NCBI RefSeq assembly: GCF_003574425.1
Contig: NZ_QLIU01000009.1
Location: 1 to 62,377, forward strand
DNA: 62,377 bases
Reading direction: 5' to 3'
DNA from: Cysteiniphilum halobium
GTDB lineage: Bacteria > Pseudomonadota > Gammaproteobacteria > Francisellales > Francisellaceae
Of this stretch, positions 9,716-19,857 are shown one piece after another (within the stretch, counting starts at the first letter, position 1; each line of letters starts with the position of its first letter). Below the pieces are notes generated by a model. It worked only from the letters and a program-made list of their open reading frames with translations. It was not told the origin of the DNA and searched no databases. A program made the position numbers and the translations under genes.

Positions 9716-11145
9716 GAAGAACAAAGATCTTAGCAACGATAGGACCAGCCAGCGAATCCAAAGAAGTGCTAAGTAAAATGGTGGATGCCGGATTAAATGC
9801 CGTGCGTTGTAATTTTTCACATGGTACGGCTGATGATCACCGTAAACGTGTGCAACTGATTCGTGAAGTTGCCAAAGAAAAAGGTGTTTATATCGGTATT
9901 TTGGCGGACTTACAAGGGCCAAAGATTCGTGTGGCTAAGTTCAAAGATGGTAAGGTAATCCTGAAAAATGGTGATGCATTTGTCCTTGACGCTGAAATGG
10001 ATAAGGCAGCAGGAGATGGAAAGTCAGTTGGCATTGACTATAAAGAATTACCAAATGATGTTAAAAAAGGTGATGTTTTACTGTTAGATGATGGCAAAAT
10101 CGTGTTAACGGTTGTCAAAGTAGAGGGTGCCAAAGTGCATTGTAAAGTTACCGTTGGCGGTACGCTTTCTAATAACAAAGGCATTAATAAAAAGGGGGGT
10201 GGTTTAACTGCACCTGCGCTAACAGAAAAAGACAAAGAAGATATTAAAACGGCAGCAGCACTTGAGGTTGACTATGTTGCAGTATCTTTTCCGCGTGATG
10301 CTAAAGACATGGAGTATGCGCGTAAGTTATTGCTAGAATCTGGCTCAGAAGCGGGTGTTGTGGCTAAGGTTGAACGCACTGAAGCTGTGACTAATATACA
10401 AGAGATTATTAAAGCATCTGATGCAATTATGGTTGCCCGTGGTGATTTAGCCGTTGAGATAGGGGATGAGAATGTCCCAGCAGCTCAGAAGATGATTATC
10501 CGTTTAACGCGTGAACTCGATAAAGTCGTTATTACTGCAACGCAAATGATGGAGTCGATGATTACAAGCTCAACACCGACACGTGCTGAAGTATCCGATG
10601 TTGCCAATGCCGTGATAGATGGTACGGATGTGGTTATGCTCTCGGCTGAATCAGCAGCAGGAGAGTATCCGGTTGAGACAGTTGCAGCAATGTCACGTGT
10701 GTGTGAAGCAGCTGAGAATAGTAACTTAGTACACATCGTATCTAAAGATAATGTTACGCGTCACCATGATCGCGTTGATGAAGCAGTGGCAAGTGCTGCG
10801 GTTTATTTAGCAAATCATGTGGATGCTAAAGCGATTATTTCATTAACTGAATCAGGCTCTACCGCGTTATGGATGTCACGTATTAATACCCATTTGCCGA
10901 TTTATGCATTATCACGCAATCGTTTGACTTTAGGTAAAATGACACTGTATCGCGGAGTGGTACCCATTGAGTTTGACTCAACGCGCATGGCACGCTTTTA
11001 TGTTAACCGTGAGGCGTCTCTTGAGCTTGAAAAGCGTGGTATTGTCAAGCCGGGTGAGTGGATGGTATTAACCAGTGGTGATCACATGGGTGTTCATGGT
11101 GGCACCAATAAGATTAAGGTTATTCAAGCCGGTAATGTGGTTTAA
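9712..11145 (+). CDS. pyk: Pyruvate kinase
   Basis: Makes pyruvate and ATP from phosphoenolpyruvate. Length 477. The N-terminus [11 protein letters not shown], the NFSHG motif, DLQGPKIR, the catalytic-site stretch [19 protein letters not shown] and TATQMMESM are all present. The C-terminal domain ends in a THLPIYALS-type regulatory region. It overlaps pgk by four bases and is followed after 21 bases by fba. Confidence 0.96.
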   Translation: MRRTKILATIGPASESKEVLSKMVDAGLNAVRCNFSHGTADDHRKRVQLIREVAKEKGVYIGILADLQGPKIRVAKFKDGKVILKNGDAFVLDAEMDKAAGDGKSVGIDYKELPNDVKKGDVLLLDDGKIVLTVVKVEGAKVHCKVTVGGTLSNNKGINKKGGGLTAPALTEKDKEDIKTAAALEVDYVAVSFPRDAKDMEYARKLLLESGSEAGVVAKVERTEAVTNIQEIIKASDAIMVARGDLAVEIGDENVPAAQKMIIRLTRELDKVVITATQMMESMITSSTPTRAEVSDVANAVIDGTDVVMLSAESAAGEYPVETVAAMSRVCEAAENSNLVHIVSKDNVTRHHDRVDEAVASAAVYLANHVDAKAIISLTESGSTALWMSRINTHLPIYALSRNRLTLGKMTLYRGVVPIEFDSTRMARFYVNREASLELEKRGIVKPGEWMVLTSGDHMGVHGGTNKIKVIQAGNVV

Positions 11146-11166
11146 ATAAAAACAAAGGATAAGAAA

Positions 11167-12231
11167 ATGGCATTAGTATCATTACGTCAATTATTGGATC
11201 ATGCAGCAGAACATAGTTATGGTATTCCTGCATTTAATGTTAATAACTTAGAACAAATCCGCGCTGTGATGGAAGCGGCAAGCAAAGTCAAAGCGCCAGT
11301 TATCTTACAAGCATCAGCAGGGGCTAGAAAATATGCAGGTGCACCATTTATTCGCCACTTAGTGTTAGCTGCGATTGAAGAATATCCAGATATTCCAGTC
11401 TGTATGCATCAGGATCACGGAACATCTCCAGATGTTTGTCAACGTTCTATTCAGTTGGGTTTTTCATCAGTAATGATGGATGGCTCATTAAAATCAGATG
11501 GTAAAACGCCCGCAGATTATGCTTATAATGTTGATGTTACAAAGCGTACAGCTGAAATGGCACATGCTTGTGGCGTATCCGTTGAAGGTGAGCTTGGCTG
11601 CTTAGGGTCACTTGAAACAGGACAAGCCGGTGAAGAGGATGGCGTGGGTGCAGTTGGTACCTTGTCACATGATCAGTTACTTACAGATCCAGAAGAAGCT
11701 GCACAATTTGTTAAAGCAACAAAGGTTGACGCATTAGCAATTGCGATTGGTACCAGTCATGGTGCGTATAAATTTACTAAACCACCGACAGGAGATGTGT
11801 TAGCCATTTCACGTGTCAAAGAGATCCACGCACGTATTCCTGATACCCATCTGGTAATGCACGGCTCATCTTCGGTACCGCAAGATTGGCTCAAAATCAT
11901 CAATGAATATGGTGGTGATATGGGTGAAACCTATGGTGTGCCTGTTGCTGAAATCGTTGAAGCGATCAAATACGGTGTCAGAAAAGTCAATATTGATACT
12001 GATTTACGTATGGCGGCAACTGGTGCGATTCGCAAGTTTATGGCGACACATCGTGCTGAATTTGACCCACGCAAGTATAATGCTGTTGCTAAAGATGCAA
12101 TGCGTGATATTTGTCAGGCGCGTTATGAAGCTTTTGGTGCTGCGAGTATGGCAGATAAAATCAAACCAATGTCTTTAGAGAAAATGTTCCAAAGATATCA
12201 AACCGGTGAATTAGATCCGCGGGTTAAATAG
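11167..12231 (+). CDS. fba: Fructose-bisphosphate aldolase, class II
   Basis: Zinc-dependent aldolase that interconverts fructose-1,6-bisphosphate and two triose phosphates. The 354 residues match the class IIB branch. GIPAFNVNN near the start, zinc ligands in HQDHG and later in HGSSS, the EGELG stretch and NIDTDLR are visible. An AAAGGAT ribosome-binding site precedes the ATG. It is the last gene of the glycolytic cluster; a TATACCC-family repeat begins two bases after the stop codon and could act as the transcript end. Confidence 0.95.
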   Translation: MALVSLRQLLDHAAEHSYGIPAFNVNNLEQIRAVMEAASKVKAPVILQASAGARKYAGAPFIRHLVLAAIEEYPDIPVCMHQDHGTSPDVCQRSIQLGFSSVMMDGSLKSDGKTPADYAYNVDVTKRTAEMAHACGVSVEGELGCLGSLETGQAGEEDGVGAVGTLSHDQLLTDPEEAAQFVKATKVDALAIAIGTSHGAYKFTKPPTGDVLAISRVKEIHARIPDTHLVMHGSSSVPQDWLKIINEYGGDMGETYGVPVAEIVEAIKYGVRKVNIDTDLRMAATGAIRKFMATHRAEFDPRKYNAVAKDAMRDICQARYEAFGAASMADKIKPMSLEKMFQRYQTGELDPRVK

Positions 12232-12232
12232 T

Positions 12233-12305
12233 TATACCCATCATAAGTTATTTTGCGGTGTTCGATTGTAAAGTAGTTTGTGATGATTTTGATAAGCTGG
12301 GTGTA
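12233..12305 (+). repeat. TATACCC-family repeat, copy 2 (fills the fba/12306 gap)
   Basis: 73 bp, beginning TATACCCATC and ending TGGGTGTA, so its ends are inverted repeats. It fits exactly between the stop codons of two converging genes, a position expected for a bidirectional terminator. Internal AGTTTGTGATGATTTTGAT matches the block in the 62142 copy. Confidence 0.7.
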
Positions 12306-13097
12306 TTAGCTCGTATGCTTTTTGTTGACTAAGGATAATGTCTTAGCGAAGTCTTTAGTCAGTGCTTCTATACTATTGTACTTATGATTACTAAACTTAG
12401 ATTTTTTAGAAAATACGGTGTAATACGTTTTACTAAAAATCGGTGTTGGATGAATGACAATACCTTCAAGTTTAATGTCTTTATCTAAATGTTCTACGAC
12501 TTCTGGAATTGCGGGAATGAGTTGAATTTTGTTCATGATTAACATTCTTAATGCTTGCTCAAGGGTGTTATATGTTTTGATATGCTTGGTGTTATATGAT
12601 TTAGCTAAGCAGCTTAATAACTGACTTGAGTAGCTGTTGTCTTTGACAAGCCCAATGGTAATATTCAGTGCGCCTAGGTTTGGGCATAGATCAAAGTATT
12701 GTCTTTGGTAGTTTTGATTAGTAATCCAGGTGTAATTGACATGTGCTGTGGGTGTGTCAGGGTAATAGACATAAGCCTCGCGGACTTTCTTTTTAGAAAC
12801 CATAAAAGCACCATCCATTTTGCCTTTCTTTACAAGTTGCCAGCATTGCTTCCATGGCATGACATAGGCTTGTGCTATGACATCGAGTTTTTTTAGCACT
12901 TGTTTATTTAAAGTAACATCAGAGCCTAGTACCGTATTGTTATGTTTGTAATCATATGGTGGCCAAGGCTCTGCACAAAACTTCAGTGTTGAGTGATTCT
13001 CTTGTGACTGGCTTAGAATAGGAATGACACATATGCCAAGAGCGATTATTTTTAGATATTTTTTAAGGTATTGTTGAAATCGTTGTTTACCTTCCAT
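12306..13097 (-). CDS. Periplasmic solute-binding protein, family 3 type
   Basis: 263 residues with an N-terminal hydrophobic export segment (about 13-31). The mature part has the fold pattern of family 3 extracellular solute-binding proteins: LKFCAEPWPPYDYK at the start, SDVTLNKQVLKKL, and DGAFMVSKKKVREA around the lobe crossing. No permease or ATPase gene lies beside it, so it is not a standard ABC cluster. Such orphan proteins can be uptake partners or sensory/virulence-linked proteins; the ligand cannot be told. It lies downstream of the chitinase on the same strand, separated by 94 bases. Confidence 0.7.
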   Translation of the reverse strand: MEGKQRFQQYLKKYLKIIALGICVIPILSQSQENHSTLKFCAEPWPPYDYKHNNTVLGSDVTLNKQVLKKLDVIAQAYVMPWKQCWQLVKKGKMDGAFMVSKKKVREAYVYYPDTPTAHVNYTWITNQNYQRQYFDLCPNLGALNITIGLVKDNSYSSQLLSCLAKSYNTKHIKTYNTLEQALRMLIMNKIQLIPAIPEVVEHLDKDIKLEGIVIHPTPIFSKTYYTVFSKKSKFSNHKYNSIEALTKDFAKTLSLVNKKHTS

Positions 13098-13191
13098 GTT
13101 ATATTTCCTTCCTGTTTAATACGATAGGCAATACCAACATTACCACTTATACAGTTAGAAATCATCCATAATAATAGTCTTTTTTCATCAG

Positions 13192-15216
13192 TTAATTTTG
13201 GACACTATCACAGTTATCAGCAAAGATGGCATTAACAAATTTATAACCGTTAGCCGCATCTTGGTTAATACTCCAGCTCATCGCGCCACCAAATTGCGGA
13301 TCATTAAAGACACTTGGTGTTTGGTATGCTTTGCATAGCTCACTGTAGGCACGTTTTTCATAAAATCCGTTGTAGACAGTGGCAAGTCCAGCTGCAGTTT
13401 TATCCGATGGTTGTCCTGGGACAATTTTAGTGCTTTGAGGAATAATTTGCTTTAAGCGCACAAAACTGTTCACAACGAATTGCGGATGCATTTGATTGAT
13501 GTTGGTTTCGCTGGCACCATTACAGATTGAACCGACACCAAATTGATCAATACAGTAATGACCTGTGTTGTATTCTTGGATAAATATGTAATCAAACATT
13601 CCTGCGGCAACTGATTTTTCATAGATGCGTTGTGTGCCTGTGTTTACTAGGTGCACCTCACCGTTATTGATCAAGTTAAACTGAGGTGCAGCAGTAATGA
13701 CAAAATCAGGATCAATTTGTTTGATAGCCTGAATCGTTGCATAGATATCGGCTTCCATTTTCTTTTCATCAATACCACCTAAATTTTCAAGGTCAAAATC
13801 AATGCCATCAGCACCAATTGACTTGGCATATTCAACAATATTTTGTGCAACAAGTTTTGGATCTGTACCATTTGGTTTAAAGGTATTATGTTCGCCACCA
13901 ACGGATAAGATCACATGCTTTAATTTGCCACTTTGTTTTGCTTGTTCAATATCTTTTTGCATATTATCTTGCCAAGCGCCTTCATTTTGCCAGTCAGCAT
14001 AGATATTCCAAGGGTCGGTCATCGTTACTGGGTTTGCACCATTGACGACAGCAAAGGCAAGTACAATCGTATTATAACCACGCTCAACGGCGTCACTTAT
14101 TTTGACTTGCGTATTCCAAGGCGTTAAATAACCAACCATCAGCGGCTCATCTGCTTTTGCCTGATACTCTAGTTTAGCATCCCCTTGAATAGCTCCATCA
14201 ATAATTGTAACAGGGGTTGCACTATATTTTAAACCACTGATGGTGAAGCCCGCGGCTTTAATTTGATAACTACCAATGCTTGGCACTTTAAATGCATTAT
14301 TGCCTGCTTGTAAGTACTGCGCATCGGATTGATATTGATTGCCATTAGTGCCAACTATCGATGCTTTAGGATATGCCGCTGGCGCTGCACCATTAAAATT
14401 AACATCGATATTAAATGTGCTATAAGGTATTTCTTGAACATCAAAGCTAATATCAAGTGTATAGTGTTCTTTGTCTTTGGCGTCAACACTTGGTGTACTT
14501 AATTGTGCAACATAGATATGCCCATCTTCAAAGTCAATAATATCATTAACGGTAAAGCTATGCTCACCTTTGCTTAAACCAATGGTTGTGCCTGAAAGTG
14601 GGATCATATGAAGCTTGTCATCAATCATTAAGGCAATTTGATGATCATCAGCAATGCCATGGGTATCTCCACTTATGGTGACTTTAAGGTCAGCAACAAT
14701 ATGACCATCACATATTTGCCAAGCACTTGAAGTGCCAGGGACATCATTTGTCCACCAAGTGTTACTAGCTACTTGCCATATTTGATCTTCATGTAGGACA
14801 AAATCACCTTTACTGTAACCACTCCAATACCCACTATCACTACCTTTATATGCTTGTGGGTTGTTTGGTATATCACCTATACATTGTTCTGGTGTAGGTG
14901 TTGGGTCAGGTTGTGGATCAGGTGTTGGATCTGGATCAGGTGTTGGCTCAGGGTCTGGGCTTGGTGTGTCTGTTTCTTGCCAGGCAGATTGCCACCAGTG
15001 CTCAAGTCCAGCAACACCTGGCTCATTATGTGACTGTGTGCACCAAGCACCACCAATACACTCATAGGTTTTGCCATTATTCGTAACGGTATCTCCTGTT
15101 TGATAGCTTGCGATATTCTCAGGATAAGCAAAATGTGCGCTATGGGCAACACCGCTTAATCCCGCACTCATAATGCTAGCAATAATGACTTTAGATAAGG
15201 TTTTTTTATTTTTCAT
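13192..15216 (-). CDS. Secreted GH18 chitinase with two chitin-binding modules
   Basis: 674-residue hydrolase. The signal peptide covers about residues 1-27 (ending SAHSA-like). Two CBM5/12-type modules rich in Trp follow (about 28-82 and 112-169), separated by a Pro/Asp/Thr linker of PDP repeats. Two beta-sandwich regions come next (about 170-355), then the GH18 barrel from about 356, with LSVGG and the catalytic DGIDFDLEN, whose last Glu is the acid/base. ATG 15216 has a GGAGG site six bases upstream, better than an in-frame start at 15282. Expected to cut chitin outside the cell; product feeds the NagA/NagB-II genes at 22548-24733. Confidence 0.9.
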   Translation of the reverse strand: MKNKKTLSKVIIASIMSAGLSGVAHSAHFAYPENIASYQTGDTVTNNGKTYECIGGAWCTQSHNEPGVAGLEHWWQSAWQETDTPSPDPEPTPDPDPTPDPQPDPTPTPEQCIGDIPNNPQAYKGSDSGYWSGYSKGDFVLHEDQIWQVASNTWWTNDVPGTSSAWQICDGHIVADLKVTISGDTHGIADDHQIALMIDDKLHMIPLSGTTIGLSKGEHSFTVNDIIDFEDGHIYVAQLSTPSVDAKDKEHYTLDISFDVQEIPYSTFNIDVNFNGAAPAAYPKASIVGTNGNQYQSDAQYLQAGNNAFKVPSIGSYQIKAAGFTISGLKYSATPVTIIDGAIQGDAKLEYQAKADEPLMVGYLTPWNTQVKISDAVERGYNTIVLAFAVVNGANPVTMTDPWNIYADWQNEGAWQDNMQKDIEQAKQSGKLKHVILSVGGEHNTFKPNGTDPKLVAQNIVEYAKSIGADGIDFDLENLGGIDEKKMEADIYATIQAIKQIDPDFVITAAPQFNLINNGEVHLVNTGTQRIYEKSVAAGMFDYIFIQEYNTGHYCIDQFGVGSICNGASETNINQMHPQFVVNSFVRLKQIIPQSTKIVPGQPSDKTAAGLATVYNGFYEKRAYSELCKAYQTPSVFNDPQFGGAMSWSINQDAANGYKFVNAIFADNCDSVQN

Positions 15217-15375
15217 ACTTTCCTCCGTAGATGGTTTAACTGATTTGTTTTTGACAGGGAAAGCATAAGTTGAAAGATACAATTAGTCGATAAAATGAGC
15301 ATCAAGCGTTGTTATGGTAATATAAGATATACTAATAATGATTATACCTTTGTAAGAACATAACATAGGCAACAG

Positions 15376-15828
15376 TCAGTTGACTACGTAGTGTTGTTGA
15401 CAGCTACCACAGAGCCATGGTTTGACTTGGTTTTTAGCATTCTGACAGGATTTTAATGCACTTTCACAAGCATTTTTATTAGCAAATGGCTGGCAACTTT
15501 GATGTGATATATCCCCACTGCACAGTTGATATGTAGCCTCATTGCCTTGACACTCTTTAATGCTTGGCAAAACAAGCTTTTGACCAGGGGTAATATGGTT
15601 AGGGTTATTGATATGGTTTCTCGCTTGAATGCATGCCATATATGCCTTAAATCCAATTAATTGTTTTGCCGCAATTTTGGAGAGTGAATCGCCTGCTTTG
15701 ACAACATAGGTTTCGGTGTTGTTGTTTATTAAGTCGTGTTGTGTACTGCTGGTATTGTTGGCTTGTACAGAGCAAGTCAGGGTGATAGCAGTGGTTATGA
15801 TTAGTAATTGTAATAAGTGTTTCATCAT
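15376..15828 (-). CDS. Secreted LysM protein with cysteine-rich tail
   Basis: 150 residues. Signal peptide (about 1-23), then one LysM module (about 41-89: YVVKAGDSLSKIA through ITPGQKLVLP), which binds glycans such as peptidoglycan or chitin. The C-terminal 60 residues hold eight cysteines, several in CxxC-like spacing, suggesting disulphide bonding in the periplasm or outside. It lies upstream of the chitinase on the same strand. No catalytic domain is visible. Role as a chitin- or wall-binding accessory is inference from the LysM and the neighbour. Confidence 0.75.
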   Translation of the reverse strand: MMKHLLQLLIITTAITLTCSVQANNTSSTQHDLINNNTETYVVKAGDSLSKIAAKQLIGFKAYMACIQARNHINNPNHITPGQKLVLPSIKECQGNEATYQLCSGDISHQSCQPFANKNACESALKSCQNAKNQVKPWLCGSCQQHYVVN

Positions 15829-15993
15829 CTATTATCCTTAAAATTGGTTGATCACCAATGATAGATTAAGCGTAATTAAGGCAAATCACAATGGCATAAC
15901 AAGGGATATTCTGTGTATAAGTGATAGGAAATCCATAGGTTTTTTGATACTCTTTTAAAGGGATTAAATCAGAAGGTTAAGGAGTCACTAATT

Positions 15994-17904
15994 ATGTCAA
16001 AAGGTTGGTTGACAGAATACGCACAAAGTATTGAGCAAACTAAAGCATTCTGGGCAGAAAAAAGTAAAATTATAGATTGGATAAGTCCTTGGCAAACCAT
16101 TAGTAGTGGTAGCTTTAGAGAAGGAAATATTAAATGGTTTGAAGAGGGCAAGTTAAACGCATGCTATAACTGTGTTGATCGCCATCTGCAAAAGCATGCT
16201 GATAAAGTTGCTTTCTATTGGGAGGGTGACAATCCTGAGCATACTCGCTCCATAAGCTATCAAACACTTTACGATCAGGTCAATCGTTTTGCTAATGTGT
16301 TAAAGTCAATGGGTGTGCAAAAAGGTGATGTGGTTTGTATCTATTTGCCAATGATTGTTGAAGCGCCTATTGCAATGTTGGCATGTGCACGTATTGGTGC
16401 AATACACTCGGTTATTTTTGGTGGATTTTCACCTGTTGCTATTGCTGATAGAGTCAATGATGCCCAATCAGAATTTATTATTACGGCAGATGGTGGTTTC
16501 AGAGGTGGCAAAGCCGTTGCTCTTAAGGCAAATGTTGATGAAGCATTAAAGCACTGCCCAAGTGTTAAAAAAGTGTTAGTCATTCAATATGCTAATAATC
16601 CAATCAACTGGAATAATGCTATTGATGTTGATTATAAAAAAGTCTCTGATAAGGTTCCGGCAATTTGCTCTGTTGAACCCATGAACGCTGAAGATCCATT
16701 ATTTATCTTGTATACCTCAGGATCAACTGGGAAGCCCAAAGGTGTAGTACATACCACCGGTGGTTACTTAGTCTATGCTGCGACAACGCATAAGCATATT
16801 TTTGATGTCCAGAGCAATGATATTTATTGGTGTACGGCAGATGTGGGTTGGATTACAGGACATTCGTATGTTGTCTATGGACCACTAGCAAATGCAACCA
16901 CGAGTGTGTTATTTGAAGGCGTACCAAGCTATCCTAAAAAGTCACGTTTCTTTGATGTGGTTGATAAGTACAAAGTCAGTATTTTCTATACCGCACCCAC
17001 GGCAATTCGTGCGCTACAAGCAGAAGGTGATGATGCTGTATTGGGTGGAACTAAACGTGATTCTTTACGTATTTTAGGTAGTGTGGGTGAGCCAATTAAT
17101 CAGGAAGCATGGCATTGGTATTATGCGCAAGTTGGTAAAAGTCAATGTGCCATTATCGATACTTGGTGGCAAACTGAAACCGGTGGCATTATGATTAGTC
17201 CGGATTTTAGTCATAAGCAGAAACCAGGCTCAGCGATGACACCATTTTGGGGTGTTGAGTTGGCCATTTTAGATAAAACATCAGGTAAAGAAGTCATAGG
17301 TGCACTAGAGGCACATGATTATGGTGCACTGGTAATTAAAACACCATGGCCAGGTATGATGCGTAGCTTATGGGGGGACCATGATCGCTATATGCAAAGT
17401 TATTTTGATGTTTATCCTGGGTATTATTTTCCAGGCGATGGAGCTTATCGCGATCAAGATAATCATTATTGGATCTCTGGACGCTTAGATGATGTCATTA
17501 GCATTGCTGGACATAGAATTGGTACGGCTGAAGTTGAAAGTGTGATTGATTCACATCCAGCTGTTGCTGAAACTGCTGTTGTTGGTATCCCAGATAGCAT
17601 CAAGGGAGAAGTCATCTATGCATATATTACCTTAGAAAAAGGCATTAACCCTGATGATGCGCTTAAAAAAGAGATCATTCAATGGGTGCGGCAAACCTAT
17701 GGATCTATTGCAAGTATTAAGGTGATTCAATGGGCCCAAGTGCTACCAAAAACAAGATCAGGCAAAATTATGCGTCGTATTTTAAGAAAGATTGCACATT
17801 TTGAGGAACAGCAAATTGGTGACACCTCAACCTTAGCAGATGAGAATTGTGTTAAAGATTTAATTGTAAATCGTGTAGACTATCGAAAAACAGTAAGTAT
17901 ATAG
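15994..17904 (+). CDS. acs: Acetyl-CoA synthetase (AMP-forming)
   Basis: Activates acetate to acetyl-CoA through acetyl-AMP. 636 residues, normal for Acs. The A3 motif YTSGSTGKPKGVVHT, the acetate-pocket WWQTETGG, the ISGRLDDVI hinge and the C-terminal PKTRSGKIMRR with Lys591, the residue that acetylation controls in this family, are intact. An AAGGAG site precedes ATG 15994. The next gene (ketoacyl-synthase-like) starts 48 bases downstream after a hairpin repeat. An acetate overflow/chitin-deacetylation link through NagA, which releases acetate, is plausible but inferred. Confidence 0.95.
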   Translation: MSKGWLTEYAQSIEQTKAFWAEKSKIIDWISPWQTISSGSFREGNIKWFEEGKLNACYNCVDRHLQKHADKVAFYWEGDNPEHTRSISYQTLYDQVNRFANVLKSMGVQKGDVVCIYLPMIVEAPIAMLACARIGAIHSVIFGGFSPVAIADRVNDAQSEFIITADGGFRGGKAVALKANVDEALKHCPSVKKVLVIQYANNPINWNNAIDVDYKKVSDKVPAICSVEPMNAEDPLFILYTSGSTGKPKGVVHTTGGYLVYAATTHKHIFDVQSNDIYWCTADVGWITGHSYVVYGPLANATTSVLFEGVPSYPKKSRFFDVVDKYKVSIFYTAPTAIRALQAEGDDAVLGGTKRDSLRILGSVGEPINQEAWHWYYAQVGKSQCAIIDTWWQTETGGIMISPDFSHKQKPGSAMTPFWGVELAILDKTSGKEVIGALEAHDYGALVIKTPWPGMMRSLWGDHDRYMQSYFDVYPGYYFPGDGAYRDQDNHYWISGRLDDVISIAGHRIGTAEVESVIDSHPAVAETAVVGIPDSIKGEVIYAYITLEKGINPDDALKKEIIQWVRQTYGSIASIKVIQWAQVLPKTRSGKIMRRILRKIAHFEEQQIGDTSTLADENCVKDLIVNRVDYRKTVSI

Positions 17905-17906
17905 CA

Positions 17907-17940
17907 TATACCCGTCGTAAATCATTTTGCGATGGGTATA
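17907..17940 (+). repeat. TATACCC-family repeat, short hairpin copy 3
   Basis: 34 bp: TATACCCGTCG (17907-17917) pairs with CGATGGGTATA (17930-17940) with one G-T pair, around a 12-base loop. It appears to be the two ends of the longer element joined together. Lies between acs and the next gene and may terminate acs transcription. Confidence 0.7.
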
Positions 17941-17952
17941 TTTTAAGGATTT

Positions 17953-18717
17953 ATGACAAGCTTTACTTTTAATCTTCGCCACTTTAGTGGTATGGCACCT
18001 ACGCTTAATACAGTGGATGAATGGCAAAAATGGTATAAACATAAAAAGAATCTGCCAAACTCTAGTAATATTGAAATAACACACGTACCTCTCAATTTAA
18101 AACGTCGATCAAGCTTAGGTGTAAAACAGGCATTAGAAGTTGCATTAAATTGTCTTGCGCAATCTCAAGATGAACGAGCTATTGATTATACGGTGTTTGC
18201 ATCGCAACATGGTGAGGTTAATCGCCTACAGTCATTATTGACCCAAGTGGCACAAAAAGAGCTGTTATCACCGATGGATTTTTCACAATCGGTGCATAAT
18301 ACAGCGTCCGGTCTTTTGTCATTAGCTCAGGGCATCAAAACCAATATCAACTCAATCGCTGGCGGTAAAGATACATTTTTTATGGCGGTTTTTGAGGCAT
18401 TGACTTATTTAAAGCTTAATCCGCATTCGCAAGTATTGCTGGTCATCTATGATGAGCCATTGTCAGCGTGCTATAAACCATATGCTTGCCACTATGATCA
18501 GCAATATGCTTGTGCTTTTATTGTCGATAACTATAAGCATACGACAGAGAACGCATTTAATTATCAATTGACGTTATCACAAAGCACTAAAGCAAAAATA
18601 AATGCCTTTCCACCTGCTTTAACATTTTTAGCTTGGGTGTATAATCAATCTGATAATACACTACAACAAGACAGTGCATTTTGGCAGTTTAATTGGTATA
18701 AGAAAGTAATACTATAG
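17953..18717 (+). CDS. Ketoacyl-synthase-like protein (chain-length-factor type)
   Basis: 254 residues resembling the N-terminal half of beta-ketoacyl synthases, of the family found in aryl-polyene clusters. The tract SQHGEVNRL, then SVHNTASGLLSLAQ, and an AGGKDTFFMAVFEAL helix are visible. The condensing-enzyme catalytic cysteine and the C-terminal half with both catalytic histidines are absent, so it probably does not condense acyl chains alone. No acyl carrier protein or partner synthase lies nearby. An AAGGA site sits just before the ATG, right after the hairpin repeat. Family call is moderately sure; function unknown. Confidence 0.65.
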   Translation: MTSFTFNLRHFSGMAPTLNTVDEWQKWYKHKKNLPNSSNIEITHVPLNLKRRSSLGVKQALEVALNCLAQSQDERAIDYTVFASQHGEVNRLQSLLTQVAQKELLSPMDFSQSVHNTASGLLSLAQGIKTNINSIAGGKDTFFMAVFEALTYLKLNPHSQVLLVIYDEPLSACYKPYACHYDQQYACAFIVDNYKHTTENAFNYQLTLSQSTKAKINAFPPALTFLAWVYNQSDNTLQQDSAFWQFNWYKKVIL

Positions 18718-18750
18718 TGCAAAGACATAGATAAATCAGGTGAAGAAAAT

Positions 18751-19857
18751 ATGACTCAAAAACAAATGAGGAAAGTTGGCTTTATTGGCTGGCGCGGCAT
18801 GGTCGGGTCGGTACTTATGACACGTATGTATAAGAACAATGACTTTGAATCATTAACACCTGTATTTTTTAGTACATCGCAAAAAGGGCAGCAGGTTGAT
18901 ATTCTTGGTGTCGGGGCTAGTGTGTTAAAAGATGCGTATGCCATTGATGTTTTGATGCAAATGGAGATTATTGTAACGTGTCAAGGCAGTGATTATACTG
19001 CTGATATCCTGCCAAAGTTAAGAAACAGTGGTTGGCAGGGATATTGGATCGATGCTGCCTCACATCTGCGAATGCATGATGACAGTGTTATTGTATTAGA
19101 CCCAATCAATGGGGATTCTATTCAAAAAGCCCTTGATAAGGGTGTTAAAAACTTCGTTGGTGGTAATTGTACTGTAAGTCTTATGATGTTGGCGATTCAA
19201 GGTTTACTTAAAGAAGATTTAATTAACTGGATTTCGGTGATGAGTTATCAGGCTGTCTCTGGAGCTGGTGCCAAGGCAATGATTGAATTGGTCAACCAAA
19301 TGTCTTTAGCTGGTAATGTGGATATTACAGATAGTTTGACGCTTGAGCGTGATATTCATACTAAAGTGAGTTCAAGTGATTTCCCATGCACTGAATTTCT
19401 GACACCAATGGCATATAATATTCTGCCATTTATTGATGCGCCATTGGCAAATGGGCAAAGCAAGGAAGAGTGGAAAGCACAAGCGGAAATGAATAAGATT
19501 TTACAAAAAACTCCTGCCTTACCAATTGATGGCATTTGTGTGCGTGTGCCTGTGTTAAGAGCACATAGTCAAGCACTAACGATTGAGCTGAAAAAATCGA
19601 TTGCTCTGAATGACATACAGCAGAAACTTGAAAAAGCCAATGAATGGGTACGTTTTGTTGATAATGATCCAAAACTTACCGCCAAGCATTTAACACCTAT
19701 GGCGGTGAGTAATACCTTGGATATTGCTGTTGGGCGCCTTAAAAAAACCAATCTCTCAGATAGACATATTCAGCTCTTTACTGTAGGAGATCAGTTGTTG
19801 TGGGGGGCTGCTGAGCCTTTAAGAAGAATGTTAAATATTTGCCTTGCACGAGTCTAG
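18751..19857 (+). CDS. asd: Aspartate-semialdehyde dehydrogenase
   Basis: NADPH-dependent step from aspartyl phosphate to aspartate semialdehyde, leading to lysine/diaminopimelate, threonine and methionine. 368 residues of the gammaproteobacterial type. GFIGWRGMVGSVL is the nucleotide-binding loop; the catalytic cysteine is in GGNCTVSLM; the SYQAVSGAGA and RVPVLRAHSQA stretches fit. A GGTGAAGAA ribosome-binding site precedes the ATG. The 3' end overlaps the converging LysR gene by 27 bases, so the two messages have complementary ends. Confidence 0.94.
   Translation: MTQKQMRKVGFIGWRGMVGSVLMTRMYKNNDFESLTPVFFSTSQKGQQVDILGVGASVLKDAYAIDVLMQMEIIVTCQGSDYTADILPKLRNSGWQGYWIDAASHLRMHDDSVIVLDPINGDSIQKALDKGVKNFVGGNCTVSLMMLAIQGLLKEDLINWISVMSYQAVSGAGAKAMIELVNQMSLAGNVDITDSLTLERDIHTKVSSSDFPCTEFLTPMAYNILPFIDAPLANGQSKEEWKAQAEMNKILQKTPALPIDGICVRVPVLRAHSQALTIELKKSIALNDIQQKLEKANEWVRFVDNDPKLTAKHLTPMAVSNTLDIAVGRLKKTNLSDRHIQLFTVGDQLLWGAAEPLRRMLNICLARV

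Noticed and set aside
12236-12300. tRNA-like GTTCGAT box in the fba downstream gap
   Set aside because: No acceptor stem or anticodon arm; it is part of the TATACCC repeat.
14861-15152. Several overlapping ORFs in the chitinase linker region
   Set aside because: They are shadows of the repetitive Pro/Asp linker in other frames.
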